Origin: Rhypophila decipiens | Lineage: Eukaryota; Ascomycota; Sordariomycetes; Sordariales; Naviculisporaceae | Length of the DNA stretch: 64,000 bases | Direction of reading: 5' to 3' | NCBI GenBank assembly: GCA_033297075.1 | Contig: MU858074.1 | Coordinates: forward strand, 1-64,000 | Shown: in pieces, positions 46,015-56,614 of the stretch | Numbering within the stretch: position 1 is the stretch's first letter | Layout: every line of letters starts with the position of its first letter | Notes under the pieces: generated by a model | Told to the model about the DNA's origin: nothing | Databases searched by the model: none | What the model saw: the letters and a program-made list of their open reading frames with translations, nothing else | Translations under genes and position numbers: made by a program

Positions 46015-48267
46015 CAAGAACTTGCGACACCTGGACTTCGGGACTCGAGTTGTTGGCTCAGCTTTCGACAACCACGGGCAGGAAAGGTCCAGTCGTGTTT
46101 GGCCGTGATACCCACCACACTCCGATGATCATTTAGCGACAGGCCGGCGACGGTGGCATCTGGGCCGGCGAGGCGTTTGGGTTTTGATAGGATTTTGTGT
46201 AGACTATAAGCGTTGGAGCGTCGATTGATCATGTATATAATGTCCGCCGACAGGCTCTTTGAAGCATTGGCATAATGAAATACCAAGCATTCGTTGCTTG
46301 CATCTTTGTGGTTCCGCTTTGTGGTTTTGTGACAGGTACGCTCTCTTCCTGGAAAAATGGTTAAAATGGTTAATATGCATAGCTTTTAGCGGAAAGCCAC
46401 TGTGGGCCGTTGTCAATGGAACCTTACCTGCAGGTTCAACGTCCAGGTAGCGCATTGTGGTCTGGTAGAGGTGAATGCCGTGTATTGTTGAGGGCATGAA
46501 CTGCGACGGCCGTCCCCGAGAAAGTGGTGATTGTAGTCCGGTGGTAGTCGGTGAGGATCTTGACACAGATTCGCCCCGATGCAAATTTTGCAGTGATCCC
46601 CCTAGCCATTACCGATAGGACTGGCGCAGCTTGGAAGACGAAACTGCTGAAGACTGTCGCCCGTATGTTGAAATTTCCGAAGATCAAGAAAGCTGGGCAA
46701 TCTTGTTGAGCTGCGAATGTTGTTGAGTGGAGAAGTGTTCGACTCAAGCTGGTTTTCGTGTGGGTGGATGGATGTCCCAGTGAAAGGAGCGGACCCGCCG
46801 GCATCGCAGGCGAGCGCGCACACAACCCCCCGGAATATTGTGGCGGTCAACCTAATGATGGAAGCAAAGTTTTGTTGTTCTTCTGCGCCGTAATATCCCT
46901 ATCGATAGCTGACAGGTGGCTGACATGAGGACCAAGCTTGCATATGCGGAGGCGATATCCAAGTTTGATCCGCATGGTCAACATTGTCCAGCGGCTGGGT
47001 AATGCCACATCCAACACTGGCGATGTGCTGACGATGCGCTGGCTAGTGGTCATGGTGTGGTTTGTGTGGGAAGTTGTCTCGACGGAAGAGATCAGGAGTT
47101 GTGGGCCGCTGCTTGTGGTCGGCCGTCACGGCCGAGTTTCGGCTGGTCAAGAGCACGAGGAGCAGCCGTGGAGGAGAGGCGGAGGGAGGAAGTCGAGCAG
47201 CTCGAAGGTCATATTCAATTTCTTGCGATCTTGCTATATGGCAAGTTAGGAGAGGTTAGCATTGGTGTATCATGATCGGGTTCGAGACTTCGAAAAGCGT
47301 TATCTGACCAGGCAGCGCAGGTTTCGGAATGGCTAGAGAGAAAAACCAAGGCACATACCTAGAAAAATAGATGCGGTAACAGGATGCTAGGAGTCATGGC
47401 AAATATCGTCAAGCCATACACGCCTTTCTTCCATGATTTAACTCCGCTCTCACGAGGTTCAAACTTAGATGGGATGAAAGGACTTCGAGCTCGGAGAGCT
47501 GTTCCTGAGCTGGCTGGGCAGATTGCGCCACAAGGCGGCAATTTGTCTCGTGAAGCCAAGTGTGGAAAAGGAGCTGATGTTGAATGCTCTGAGAAAAAAA
47601 GGGGAAACAAATGGTATAAAAGTACCAGTCGGAGAAGCCGTTGGAAAACTTGCGGCGATATGGCTGGCGGAAGGGCAGGAGTAAGAGTAGATTAACGTCA
47701 AGTCAAGTAAGTATATGTGCAGAGGGGGTCAGAAATGCATTCTCGGTGCAGTGGGGTTCCTATCAATCGAAGCCCCAAGAGTCGGTTCGGCGCCGCTCCG
47801 TCCTGCGACAGCCCTGCATGCGTTTCTTAGCCTTCCTGACGTCGTCCGCCAATCAACGTCGCCAAGACCGGATCCACCCGTATTTTTCCCATCCGAATCT
47901 CAACTCCCCACCAACCCCTCCAGAACTGACGAAATATCCGTTACCTTGCTGGCGAACAATGGCGATTGTCTTTTTATAACAGTCGCTCTCTCCACAAACT
48001 TTTATATGAACCATGTCGACAGGTACTGTTGGAAGGAAGAGCACATCAAGATATTTTCCTCCAAGCTTTTTGAAATATTTCAAACGTAAGCTGAAGTGGA
48101 GCTTAAAAAAAGAAGCTCAGAGTTCCGCAGTCACCCCTCCTTCGGCCCCTGTCCCGCCATTATCAACGGGCTCATCACTCACCAAGATCGAGGTCAAGAA
48201 CAAACACAACAACAGCTTTACAACCACCACTCCTCGAACACATTTTGATACCGCCGACAGCCCAAAG
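46015..48267. other. Intergenic region epl1 / kae1 (2.25 kb)
   Basis: No gene was recognised. A frame at about 47057-47275 (+) has a coding-like charged, coiled-coil-type stretch but lacks a convincing start (see findings). The kae1 frame is open upstream to an ATG at 48013. Confidence 0.45.
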
Positions 48268-49344
48268 ATGACTTCATCAAACCCATCACAAAAGAAACGC
48301 CGAATAGCCCTCGGCTGCGAAGGCTCAGCAAACAAACTAGGCATAGGCATAATATCCCACGACATCACCACAGGGGAGGCAACAGTCCTCTCCAACATCC
48401 GCGACACATTCGTCTCCCCGCCCGGAACAGGCTTCCTACCAAAAGACACAGCAGCCCACCACAGAGCCTTCTTCGTCCGGGTAGCAAAAACCGCCCTCTC
48501 CACCGCGGGCATCCCCATCTCCGAAATAGACTGCATCTGCTACACCAAAGGACCCGGCATGGGAGCGCCCTTGACCTCGGTCGCAATCGGCGCGCGGACT
48601 CTCTCTCTCCTCTGGAACAAACCTCTGGTCGGGGTGAACCACTGCGTGGGACACATCGAAATGGGGCGCACCATAACAGGCGCAGACAACCCGGTCGTGC
48701 TCTACGTCTCAGGCGGAAATACCCAGGTCATCGCCTACGCCGAACAACGATACCGTATCTTTGGCGAAGCTCTCGACATAGCAGTTGGCAATTGCCTGGA
48801 CAGATTCGCGCGCACGTTGGAGATTAGCAATGACCCCGCGCCGGGGTATAACATCGAGCAGCTTGCCAAACAAGGGGGTCGGATTTTGCTGGACTTGCCC
48901 TACGCGGTCAAAGGGATGGACTGCTCGTTCAGCGGCATCCTCACGCGAGCGGATGAGTTGGCCCTCATGATGAAGCAGGGCAAGAAGGGACCAGACGGGG
49001 AGCCATTTACCCCTGCGGATCTGTGCTTTTCGTTGCAAGAGACCATCTTTGCGATGCTGGTAGAAATTACGGAACGGGCAATGGCGCACGTGGGAAGTAA
49101 CCAGGTTCTTATAGTCGGCGGTGTAGGGTGCAACGAGAGGTTGCAGGAAATGATGGGCGCAATGGCGGCGGAAAGAGGTGGTAGCGTCTACGCAACAGAT
49201 GAGCGGTTTTGTATCGACAATGGGATTATGATTGCTCACGCTGGACTATTAGCATACGAGACTGGGTTCGAGACGCCATTGGAAGAAAGTACATGCACAC
49301 AGCGGTTCAGGACCGATGAGGTATTCGTTAAATGGCGAGATTAA
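48268..49344 (+). CDS. kae1: KEOPS subunit Kae1, tRNA N6-adenosine threonylcarbamoyltransferase
   Basis: Catalytic subunit of the KEOPS complex, which transfers the threonylcarbamoyl group to A37 of ANN-decoding tRNAs in cytosol and nucleus. Single exon, 358 residues from the ATG at 48268, just before the family start ([17 protein letters not shown]). ASKHA-fold motifs are intact: [12 protein letters not shown], the metal-binding HxxxH in [11 protein letters not shown] (near residues 125-129), the VSGGNTQVI phosphate loop, and the [10 protein letters not shown] and [12 protein letters not shown] segments. An in-frame ATG at 48013 would add 85 residues with a basic, amphipathic first part; the family does not need it, so it is treated as leader or a possible alternative isoform. 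The mitochondrial paralogue Qri7 differs in sequence. Confidence 0.94.
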   Translation: MTSSNPSQKKRRIALGCEGSANKLGIGIISHDITTGEATVLSNIRDTFVSPPGTGFLPKDTAAHHRAFFVRVAKTALSTAGIPISEIDCICYTKGPGMGAPLTSVAIGARTLSLLWNKPLVGVNHCVGHIEMGRTITGADNPVVLYVSGGNTQVIAYAEQRYRIFGEALDIAVGNCLDRFARTLEISNDPAPGYNIEQLAKQGGRILLDLPYAVKGMDCSFSGILTRADELALMMKQGKKGPDGEPFTPADLCFSLQETIFAMLVEITERAMAHVGSNQVLIVGGVGCNERLQEMMGAMAAERGGSVYATDERFCIDNGIMIAHAGLLAYETGFETPLEESTCTQRFRTDEVFVKWRD

Positions 49345-49683
49345 ACATAATCACAAGAAAAAGAGAAAAGTTGAAGGGATCCACGGTCTATTCAGTTCAA
49401 CTCTGGACTACGTAAGTCCCTTGAAAGGTAGTCATTCGTGACGTTCTTTGCTGATAAACCTCGGAGAATCCTCCAAGATAATCATGGTAAGGACTGGTCG
49501 CGGCTGTTGTCGCACCTCGCCTCTACCAGAAGAAAAAAAGGGTTAAATGGATCAAACTGCCCCCGACGTCTCAGCCTTGCGTGGCAGCTCATTATGGAAC
49601 TCCTGACACCCATTTGCAATCATCGAGCCCGGACACCGACCCCTGCGGTTGTTGTGAAGCGGCAAAAATATAGACTCAAAATG
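49345..49683. other. Convergent intergenic region kae1 / SNF1 beta
   Basis: 339 bp of 3' regions; nothing else seen. Confidence 0.5.
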
Positions 49684-51190
49684 TCAGATCCCTTCTGTAG
49701 TTGTCGGCTTATACATAATCGTCGTCACATACTGGAAGCCTGTTAGTAAAGCCGTGTAACAGAACTCAGGACGAATGGGCCACAAACCTTGTTTCTGTAT
49801 CTCGTTGTGGCCGATACCGCTAAAATATTGTTCTTGATACTGCTGGTAGCTAAATGATTGAGGACCGTGTGATTCGGCATATTTAATACGCTATTGTCAT
49901 CCTTGATCAACGTCGCTGCATTCAGGATAGGCTTCCCCAGGAACCCAGGAAGGGCTGGCGGTGTCGGAAGCTTTTCGATAGCTCGATAAGCGTTTTGATA
50001 TTGTGGCGACTCCTCAGGTTGGTCGAAATCAAGAAGATACTTGGGAATCTTGTCTGCAAACAGCTCTGGATGAGGCACTATGCGGTCTCTCGGCGCCTTG
50101 TTCTCGTCGCCCTCCGCTGGGTCTTGGTTGGCCTGCGTCAGCTGTTGAGGATTTATGCTGGAAGCCGCGCCTCCCAACTCTAACTGCTTGTGCGGGAGGT
50201 CGTCTGGGTTGACTTCGATGTAGTTAACCAGATTATTGCCAAAATCTACAGTGGTGGGATAATCAGGCGAGGTCTGCATCTGACCATCGACCAAGAATCG
50301 AATGTGATGTGTCCCTGGAAGAATGTTGATAGTGGCTGCAAATACTCCTTTCTGGCCCTCGCTGATGCCCAAGTTCCTTGTTAGCCAAAGACACCACCGT
50401 CGGCAATTTTAAATATAACTTACACAGGGTGCAACCGCGTCTTACGATTCCATTGAAAGATGGTTCCAGTTATGTAGACTTTATCGCCTCCATGGCGCCA
50501 TTCGAGTCTTGTTGGAACAGTCGGACCGCTCTTGTCCACTCTCAGCTCCTCGGTGTCTTCGTCTTCAACTTCAGAGTTATTGCTCAGATTTGACGCTGGC
50601 CTTGGTAGCCCGCTGCCCTCGGATTCCAAGCCATCTACATCCTCAATTGACTCGCCGATATCGGTTGGAGCGATAATAGGTGAGCCGGGCGTGTGAACCT
50701 CTTCTTCGATGGGAAGTGGGAGGCGTGGCGGCCGAGTGAGGTATGACATGTCTTGTAGACTGCTGTGAGCGGGAGCGGATTCGTACATGTCGGGAGATCT
50801 TGGCGATCTTGGGGAGGTCGGCGACTGATGCGACGACGGCACAGCTACGGGTTTTGTTCCCTCATGGCTTTGGTCTTGCCTGCCATGGCGCACCTCGACC
50901 GGCTTGGTTGGGGTGGCAGAGCCAGTGGCGGTGGACGAGATCGACGAGCTTTGTGAGGGGCCCATCCGAGAGGGGAACGATTTGGGACGGCTATTGTTCG
51001 TCGGTGGCTGGACGGCGGTGCCTTGGGCTTGTGTGAGCGAAGGCTCTGGTGGTGCAGCGACGCGATGGTTTTGGACTGGTATAGGATGCCTATTGTCGCG
51101 CCTCACAGGGCGGGGAGATTCATTCTGGCCGTGGGGATGTGACTGAGAGTTTGCGGATGGGTTTTTGGATGTGGAGGGGCTGTTCCCCAT
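49684..51190 (-). CDS. SNF1/AMP-activated kinase beta subunit (Sip2/Gal83 type)
   Basis: Scaffold and localisation subunit of the SNF1 complex that controls carbon-source derepression. Three exons on the minus strand: 50424-51190, 49788-50361 and 49684-49731; 462 residues. MGNSPS at the N-terminus fits N-myristoylation. Residues 10-225 are Pro/Ser-rich and disordered. The glycogen-binding (CBM48) domain follows: PTRLEWRHGGDKVYITGTIFQW, then NILPGTHHIRFLVDGQMQTS and NNLVNYIEV. The C-terminal ASC domain has PPALPGFLGKPILN, PNHTVLNHLATSSIKNNILAVSATTRYRNKYVTTIMYKPT. The last exon has 16 codons and its acceptor is preceded by TACTAAC. The intron inside the CBM (62 nt, GTAAGT...CAG) is placed so that the frame resumes at EGQKGVF. 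Confidence 0.94.
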
Positions 51191-51762
51191 TTTTCTGGCT
51201 GGTTGGTATCTCTTGTGTGCAATCAGACAAAGTCAAGTCGTTTAGTTCATCGTTTCGCGGGTTTGATAAGCGCAATAATTAACTGGAAATCGGGATGGTA
51301 GTCGCTTCAATAACTATTTGGATTTTGAATGATTACAAAACGTGTCGAGGGCGCAACAAACAGGTATCAAGACTTCGCTGAGCTCAACGGTTGTGTAGGT
51401 CCGTCCATGACAAGGAGTGAGATCCCGCCCGGTTGTCCCTCCGTTTGTACCCGGCTAACCTGTTAGGTAAACCTGGCACGAGGTGGCCCCACTACTATAT
51501 GGGACCGTGCCATGCTTGTCAGCATGCACATGAACGCCAATTCAAGCCTCTTGGCAAGCCGATCTTTCAAGGTTGCTCCAGCTTGCACGGCCCATCCGCT
51601 AAACTGGACGCTAAACCTGTGCTGGAGTTTCAACAGTGACTTTCCGCAGAGACAAACACCAACTTTCCCATCAACCATTTGCGCCAGCCACAGTTCAAGA
51701 TCGTGAACACCCCGACTCTTGCTCACTTCCACTATTATAAGACCTACCGAGGATACTCTACC
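51191..51762. other. Divergent promoter SNF1 beta / spt4
   Basis: 572 bp shared by two divergent genes. No further feature recognised. Confidence 0.5.
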
Positions 51763-52277
51763 ATGTCCGACAACTTTGTTGCGCCCGGGCAGCAGCGGTA
51801 CCTGCGAGCATGCATGGTGTGCTCCATCGTGATGACACAGGCTGTACGTCCCCGTGGGCTTCAGTCTGGACGACAACAGCTCCTCTCCCATTTCCTGAAC
51901 TCGTGCGCTAACTTTTCACCACAATAATAGAGATTCAGAGAAGAAGGATGTCCCAACTGCGAAGAATTCCTCCACCTCCAGGGCTCCCCTGACCAGATCG
52001 AGAGCTGCACGTCCCAAGTATTCGAAGGTCTCATAACGCTCGCCAACCCAGCCAAATCTTGGGTCGCGAAATGGCAAAGACTCGATGGTTATGTTAGGGG
52101 AGTTTATGCTACAAAAGTCTCAGGTCAATTGCCAGACGATGTTCGCACCACGATAGAGGAGGAGTACCGAATTCAATACATCCCGTATGTTGTACACTCC
52201 CTGGCTTAAGCGATCCATATGGCTTGAGGACTAACATGTTTTCCAGCCGTGACGGCAGCGCAACAGAGGCGGACTAG
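51763..52277 (+). CDS. spt4: Transcription elongation factor Spt4
   Basis: Small partner of Spt5 in the DSIF complex, which keeps RNA polymerase II processive and acts in chromatin. Three exons, 51763-51843, 51931-52184 and 52247-52277; 121 residues, the normal length. The four-cysteine zinc site is intact: C17 and C20 (RACMVCS) and C34 and C37 (EEGCPNC). The typical segments [36 protein letters not shown] and the terminal YIPRDGS follow. Donors are GTACGT and GTATGT; acceptors are TAG and CAG. The last exon has 31 nt. Confidence 0.96.
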
Positions 52278-52521
52278 CAATTCTTTGTCTGGGGTGCCGG
52301 TATCAAGAGTAGAGGAGACGGAGTTTGGGAGTTCCTGTCCTGAAAAGGGAGGTCTGTCATTTTGTTTAATGGGACGGCGCATACTAATCCACACGGGGCC
52401 ATTTGGTCCTAGAAGAAAAAATACATCAAGCTTCATGATATTGTAGGAAGCGTGGCCTTCCTTTGGTGCCAGAGCACAAGATCGGCACCAACCTGCGCTA
52501 TTCTAATTATAAACCCACCAT

Positions 52522-53536
52522 TCACATCCGTGGTCTTTTCTTCGGTGGCCCTCCGCCTGCTTCTCGGGCTCGTTTCCGCTCCATTTCCTCCTTCATGATC
52601 CTTTCTGCTTCGCTCATCTTCTTGGGTTGCGCAGCCATGACCTTTTTAGGTGCCCCTGCAAGAGCGTTCTTGAACACGTTTTTAGGTGCCGGTTTGGCGC
52701 CAAACTTGAGCGATATCGGCTTCAATGACGTTCCTTCGGCTGGTAATTTGTTGGTCTCGTCGCTCTTGTTATCTCCATCTGGCTCAGTCGTTGAAACTTG
52801 GGGGCCCGGCGGCGGCGTAGGTGCAGGTGCTGGTTTGGTCCCAAACGACAGCACGATCTTTTCCCCTTCAGCACGTTTCAGCTCGCGGGCCGCTTCCTCC
52901 TCCTCAAGCGTAATTCCTCGCGCAGCAGCATCTCGTTGCGCCCGCTTTATTTGTTCTTTTAGAAGCATCTGCTCTCTCTCCTCGTCGCCTTTGTCCTGCA
53001 TTTCTTTGCGCCGCACCGCTTCCCTCCTTTTCATTGCTTCCGGGCTGTCGTCGATCCAGGCGATAAATAAACCATCCTCCTTCTCGATGACTCGACATAT
53101 GCTTTCTCTCCCTAAATACTTGACAAAATCTGTGAGGGAATGCCATTTTGTTGCGTTTAAATGGGTGTGGTCTCGCTTCGAAATGACTTCTTGGTAAAAC
53201 TTGTTCGCGTGGATTTCTTTCTCGCCGTGGCTGGACTTGAGGAGGGAGATGAATTCGTTCAGAAATGTTTTGCTGAAATCTTCTTGGACGCCCTTGAAGT
53301 TTTGCCCCGCCTCGAGCGCTTTCCTTGTGTGGCTTTCGGACTGGGTGTGCATCTTGAACCCGTTCTCGTCCTGTTCCAGCGAGTTAGCATTCGCCAACAA
53401 GAGTTGCTTAGATTCGCGATGGACTTACCCTACAACTCTTTTCGCATATTTGGCAATACCAGCGCAGACGGTTTAGACCGCGCGCCTTCATCTGGTTGTT
53501 GAGATGCTTTGTCGATCCAACTTCGGCTTTCCCCAT
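52522..53536 (-). CDS. kin17: Kin17-family DNA/RNA-binding zinc-finger protein
   Basis: Nuclear protein linked to DNA replication, repair and splicing in animals; yeast Rts2 is related. Two exons on the minus strand, 53429-53536 and 52522-53370, around a 58-nt intron (GTAAGT, GCTAAC, CAG); 318 residues. The N-terminus MGKAEVGSTKHLNNQMKARG is typical. A C2H2-type zinc finger spans the junction: C28, C31, H44 and H50. A winged-helix domain follows (FLNEFISLLKSSHGEKEIHANKFYQEVI, then WHSLTDFVKYLGRES and FIAWIDDSPEAMKRREAVRRKE). The rest is charged coiled coil and ends in a basic PPKKRPRM NLS-like tail. The C-terminal SH3-like tandem of animal Kin17 is absent. Confidence 0.94.
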
Positions 53537-54214
53537 TTCGATGATGACTGACTCCCTGCGCGGAGTCGGGCGAGACGTGAGGTTATAATGTTAGAAATAG
53601 AGAGTGGTCGTGAGTTTGAAAGTCGGGAGTGCTAGAGAGCGGAGTTGAAGGACACAAGAATGAGGGAGGGGTGGTTTGCGACGGTGAGTATCGGTGAAGC
53701 GTGATCGTGGAAGTCGCGTCGTTTGAAGAAATTCCGGGGTTATGACGTCCAGGCGCTCCAGGGACAGGGCCTCCACAACCTTAAAGTCTGCTGGCGCTTT
53801 TGACTAGCTCGAACCCTAACCCTGGCGCCCGATTCCACCAGGAGGCTTCCAGTTGCCAAGGTCCGTGCGTTCCTCCCGGTTCAGTGGGCTCGGCTCCTAA
53901 AATGACGGAATCCCGACAGGGCTAACTTGTTTCTTGGAGTTCTCGGAGCTCGGGTGAGAGAAATTATCGACAAGGATTGTGGCCGAACTTCGCCGTTCGA
54001 CTCTCTTCCATCTAACAACACCAACTTTCGCGACAATCACTATCGCATTGAGGGCATGGCCAACGGAACCCAAACATTATCTGCCACGATAATTACCTGC
54101 GACATGATAACAATTCGGCACCGGAGCTCCTCGACATAACGAGAAGAGAGTTTACATCAGTGATTGAAGTGGAAGGTCGACGACACAGGCGGTCGGCTCG
54201 GGAGCGCGTTTACC
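53537..54214. other. Divergent promoter kin17 / mdl1
   Basis: 678 bp shared by two divergent genes. It contains two telomere-type hexamers at 53812-53823. No gene seen; the short frame at 53927-54139 has no ATG at its start. Confidence 0.5.
53812..53823. promoter_or_regulatory. Telomere-like motif (two AACCCT units)
   Basis: The bases AACCCTAACCCT equal two units of the fungal telomere repeat. In yeasts and plants such telobox motifs in promoters bind Myb-type telomere factors. The function here is inferred only. Confidence 0.4.
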
Positions 54215-56614
54215 ATGAGTCCGGGAGCGGCAATGCACCGCACGCTGCTGCTCCCGCAACGAGCCATCGGGACAAGTAGCGCCACCTTGAGTTCAGGCTC
54301 TGCACGAGTAGCTTTCCTTACAGTCCCGCGACAGTCTATACCGATCTCGAAATTGGCGCAACCGTCATGCCAATTCTCGACCCTCCGTCGAAGCATTACG
54401 ACCGCTTCTGGTCTTCTTGCACCGGCTCCGGCATCGCGAACACTAACAAGAAGAATAAACCACTTCAGCAAGACACAATGGGCCAGCCCGCTTGGAGCGC
54501 TCCGGCGGCTTTCTACGACCCGGGGGCTAAACCGTGATGGTCCAGAAACGCCCAAAGACCCCGCCGTCAAGGTTGCTGAGGAGGACACCGCCCAGCAGAA
54601 AGAGAAGGAGGAAATCGAAGAACATCTCAAAGCTCATGGGTTCAAACGAAGCGCAAAGGCGCACAAGGCAGCTCACATCAATATGAGTGCTCGTCTGTCG
54701 AAAGATGGCAAGGGTCAAGCAGGAGGCAAGCCCGGTTTTGGCGAGGTCTGGCGATTAATCAAGATCGCGAGACCCGAACTCAAATGGCTCGGCGCCGCTG
54801 GTATCCTACTCTTGATTTCTTCAGCTGTTACCATGTCTATTCCCTTCTCTGTTGGACGGATTCTTGATCTCTCGACAAGGACCGACGATGATGTCCGACT
54901 CTTTGGGTTCACCATGACGCAGTTCTTCATTGGTCTAGGGGCACTGCTTACCGTTGGCGCCACGGCAAACTTTGGGCGAATAATACTCCTCAGGATTGTT
55001 GGTGAGCGTGTGGTCGCACGTCTACGAACACAGCTTTACCGGCGGACCTACATCCAGGATGCCGAGTTCTTCGATGCGAACAGGGTCGGTGACCTGATTT
55101 CGAGGCTCAACTCTGATACCGTTATTGTTGGCAAGAGTATCACTCAGAACTTGTCAGATGGCCTCCGATCTCTGGTGAGCGGCGGGGCCGGATTTATCGC
55201 CATGGCTTGGCTCAGTCCCAAGCTGACATCCATCATCCTCGTCATGGTGCCGCCTATTGCACTCGGGGCCTTCTTTTACGGTAGATCCATCAGAAACCTC
55301 AGCAGAGGGATCCAGAAGAACGTGGGAACGTTGATGAAGATCGCAGAGGAACGACTGGGCAATATCAAGACAAGTCAAGCTTTTGTTGGCGAGATTCAGG
55401 AAATGCATCGGTACAGTATGCAGGTGAGAAAGATTTTTGCCCTTGGGCGAAAGGACGCTCTCATCTCGGGCACCTTTTTTGCCTCGACGAGCTGGGCCGG
55501 TAACATGACTATCTTGGCCATGCTCATTGTGGGCGGGAATCTTGTGCGGGACGGGATAATGACGTTGGGTGACCTAACATCGTTCATGATGTACACTGTT
55601 TTTGCAGGGTCCAGTCTTTTCGGTGTGAGCGGGTTTTACTCGGAGCTCATGAAGGGTGTCGGTGCCGCGAGTCGGCTTTTTGAACTCCAGGATCGCCATC
55701 CAACTATCCCGTCCACTGTCGGTGTAAAGGTGACTTCTGCCCAGGGGCCCATCAAGTTCTCGAATCTCACCTTTGCGTATCCGACACGCCCGGCTGTGAA
55801 CATCTTCAACGGCCTCGATTTCGAGATACCATCTGGAAGCAATGTGTGTATTGTGGGACCATCAGGTGGTGGCAAGTCGACTGTGGCCTCGTTACTTCTC
55901 CGCTTCTATAATCCTACCTCGGGCTCCATCAGCATTAATGGAGTGGATGTTTCCAAGATGAACGTCAAGTCCCTGAGACGCCGTATTGGAATGGTTTCCC
56001 AGGAGCCCGTTCTATTTTCCGGGACCATTGCCGAGAATATCGCCTACGGAAGGCCGACGGCATCGCGCGGAGAGATTATCGCTGCGGCCCAGAAGGCCAA
56101 CTGCGGATTTATCAGCGATTTCCCCGACGGACTGGAGACCCAAGTTGGAGCACGTGGTGCCCAGCTCTCTGGTGGCCAGAAGCAGCGTATCGCCATTGCG
56201 CGCGCACTGCTCAAGGACCCAGATATTCTCCTTCTCGACGAGGCCACCTCTGCGCTAGACGCCGAGTCCGAGACATTGGTGAACTCGGCCTTGGCTGCGC
56301 TGCTCAAGGGCCGGAGCACCACCATCTCGATCGCTCACCGGCTCTCGACTATCAAACGGTCTGATAAGATCATCGTTCTCTCTAGTGAAGGGACGGTGGC
56401 CGAGATTGGCAGTTATGCCGAGCTGAGTGCCAACAAGGACAGCCACTTCAGTAAGCTCATGGAGTGGCAGATGAGCGGCGGAGATGTGCCTGCCGACCAT
56501 CGGCCTCCTTCGGGCACCGCTCATATTACAGAGGCGGAGGAGATTGAGGAGGATCTGGAGCAGGATGACGAGGACGAAGAGGTTCCCGAGGAAACTGCTC
56601 AAGAGAAGCGGTAA
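54215..56614 (+). CDS. mdl1: Mitochondrial inner-membrane ABC half-transporter Mdl1 (peptide exporter)
   Basis: Homodimeric ABC half-transporter, ABCB10-like, which in yeast exports peptides from the matrix. Single exon, 799 residues from the ATG at 54215; the frame is open slightly upstream but without ATG. Residues 1-110 are Arg/Ser/Thr-rich and nearly free of acids, as in matrix presequences. The transmembrane domain spans about 190-490, beginning at WRLIKIARPELKWLGAAGILLLISS. The nucleotide-binding domain has Walker A GPSGGGKST (near 548), the Q-loop VSQEPVLFSGTI, signature LSGGQKQR (near 651), Walker B ILLLDEATSALD (near 671) and the switch His in SIAHRLSTIK. The C-terminal tail is strongly acidic. 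It differs from the Atm1 branch in the transmembrane part. Confidence 0.93.
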   Translation: MSPGAAMHRTLLLPQRAIGTSSATLSSGSARVAFLTVPRQSIPISKLAQPSCQFSTLRRSITTASGLLAPAPASRTLTRRINHFSKTQWASPLGALRRLSTTRGLNRDGPETPKDPAVKVAEEDTAQQKEKEEIEEHLKAHGFKRSAKAHKAAHINMSARLSKDGKGQAGGKPGFGEVWRLIKIARPELKWLGAAGILLLISSAVTMSIPFSVGRILDLSTRTDDDVRLFGFTMTQFFIGLGALLTVGATANFGRIILLRIVGERVVARLRTQLYRRTYIQDAEFFDANRVGDLISRLNSDTVIVGKSITQNLSDGLRSLVSGGAGFIAMAWLSPKLTSIILVMVPPIALGAFFYGRSIRNLSRGIQKNVGTLMKIAEERLGNIKTSQAFVGEIQEMHRYSMQVRKIFALGRKDALISGTFFASTSWAGNMTILAMLIVGGNLVRDGIMTLGDLTSFMMYTVFAGSSLFGVSGFYSELMKGVGAASRLFELQDRHPTIPSTVGVKVTSAQGPIKFSNLTFAYPTRPAVNIFNGLDFEIPSGSNVCIVGPSGGGKSTVASLLLRFYNPTSGSISINGVDVSKMNVKSLRRRIGMVSQEPVLFSGTIAENIAYGRPTASRGEIIAAAQKANCGFISDFPDGLETQVGARGAQLSGGQKQRIAIARALLKDPDILLLDEATSALDAESETLVNSALAALLKGRSTTISIAHRLSTIKRSDKIIVLSSEGTVAEIGSYAELSANKDSHFSKLMEWQMSGGDVPADHRPPSGTAHITEAEEIEEDLEQDDEDEEVPEETAQEKR

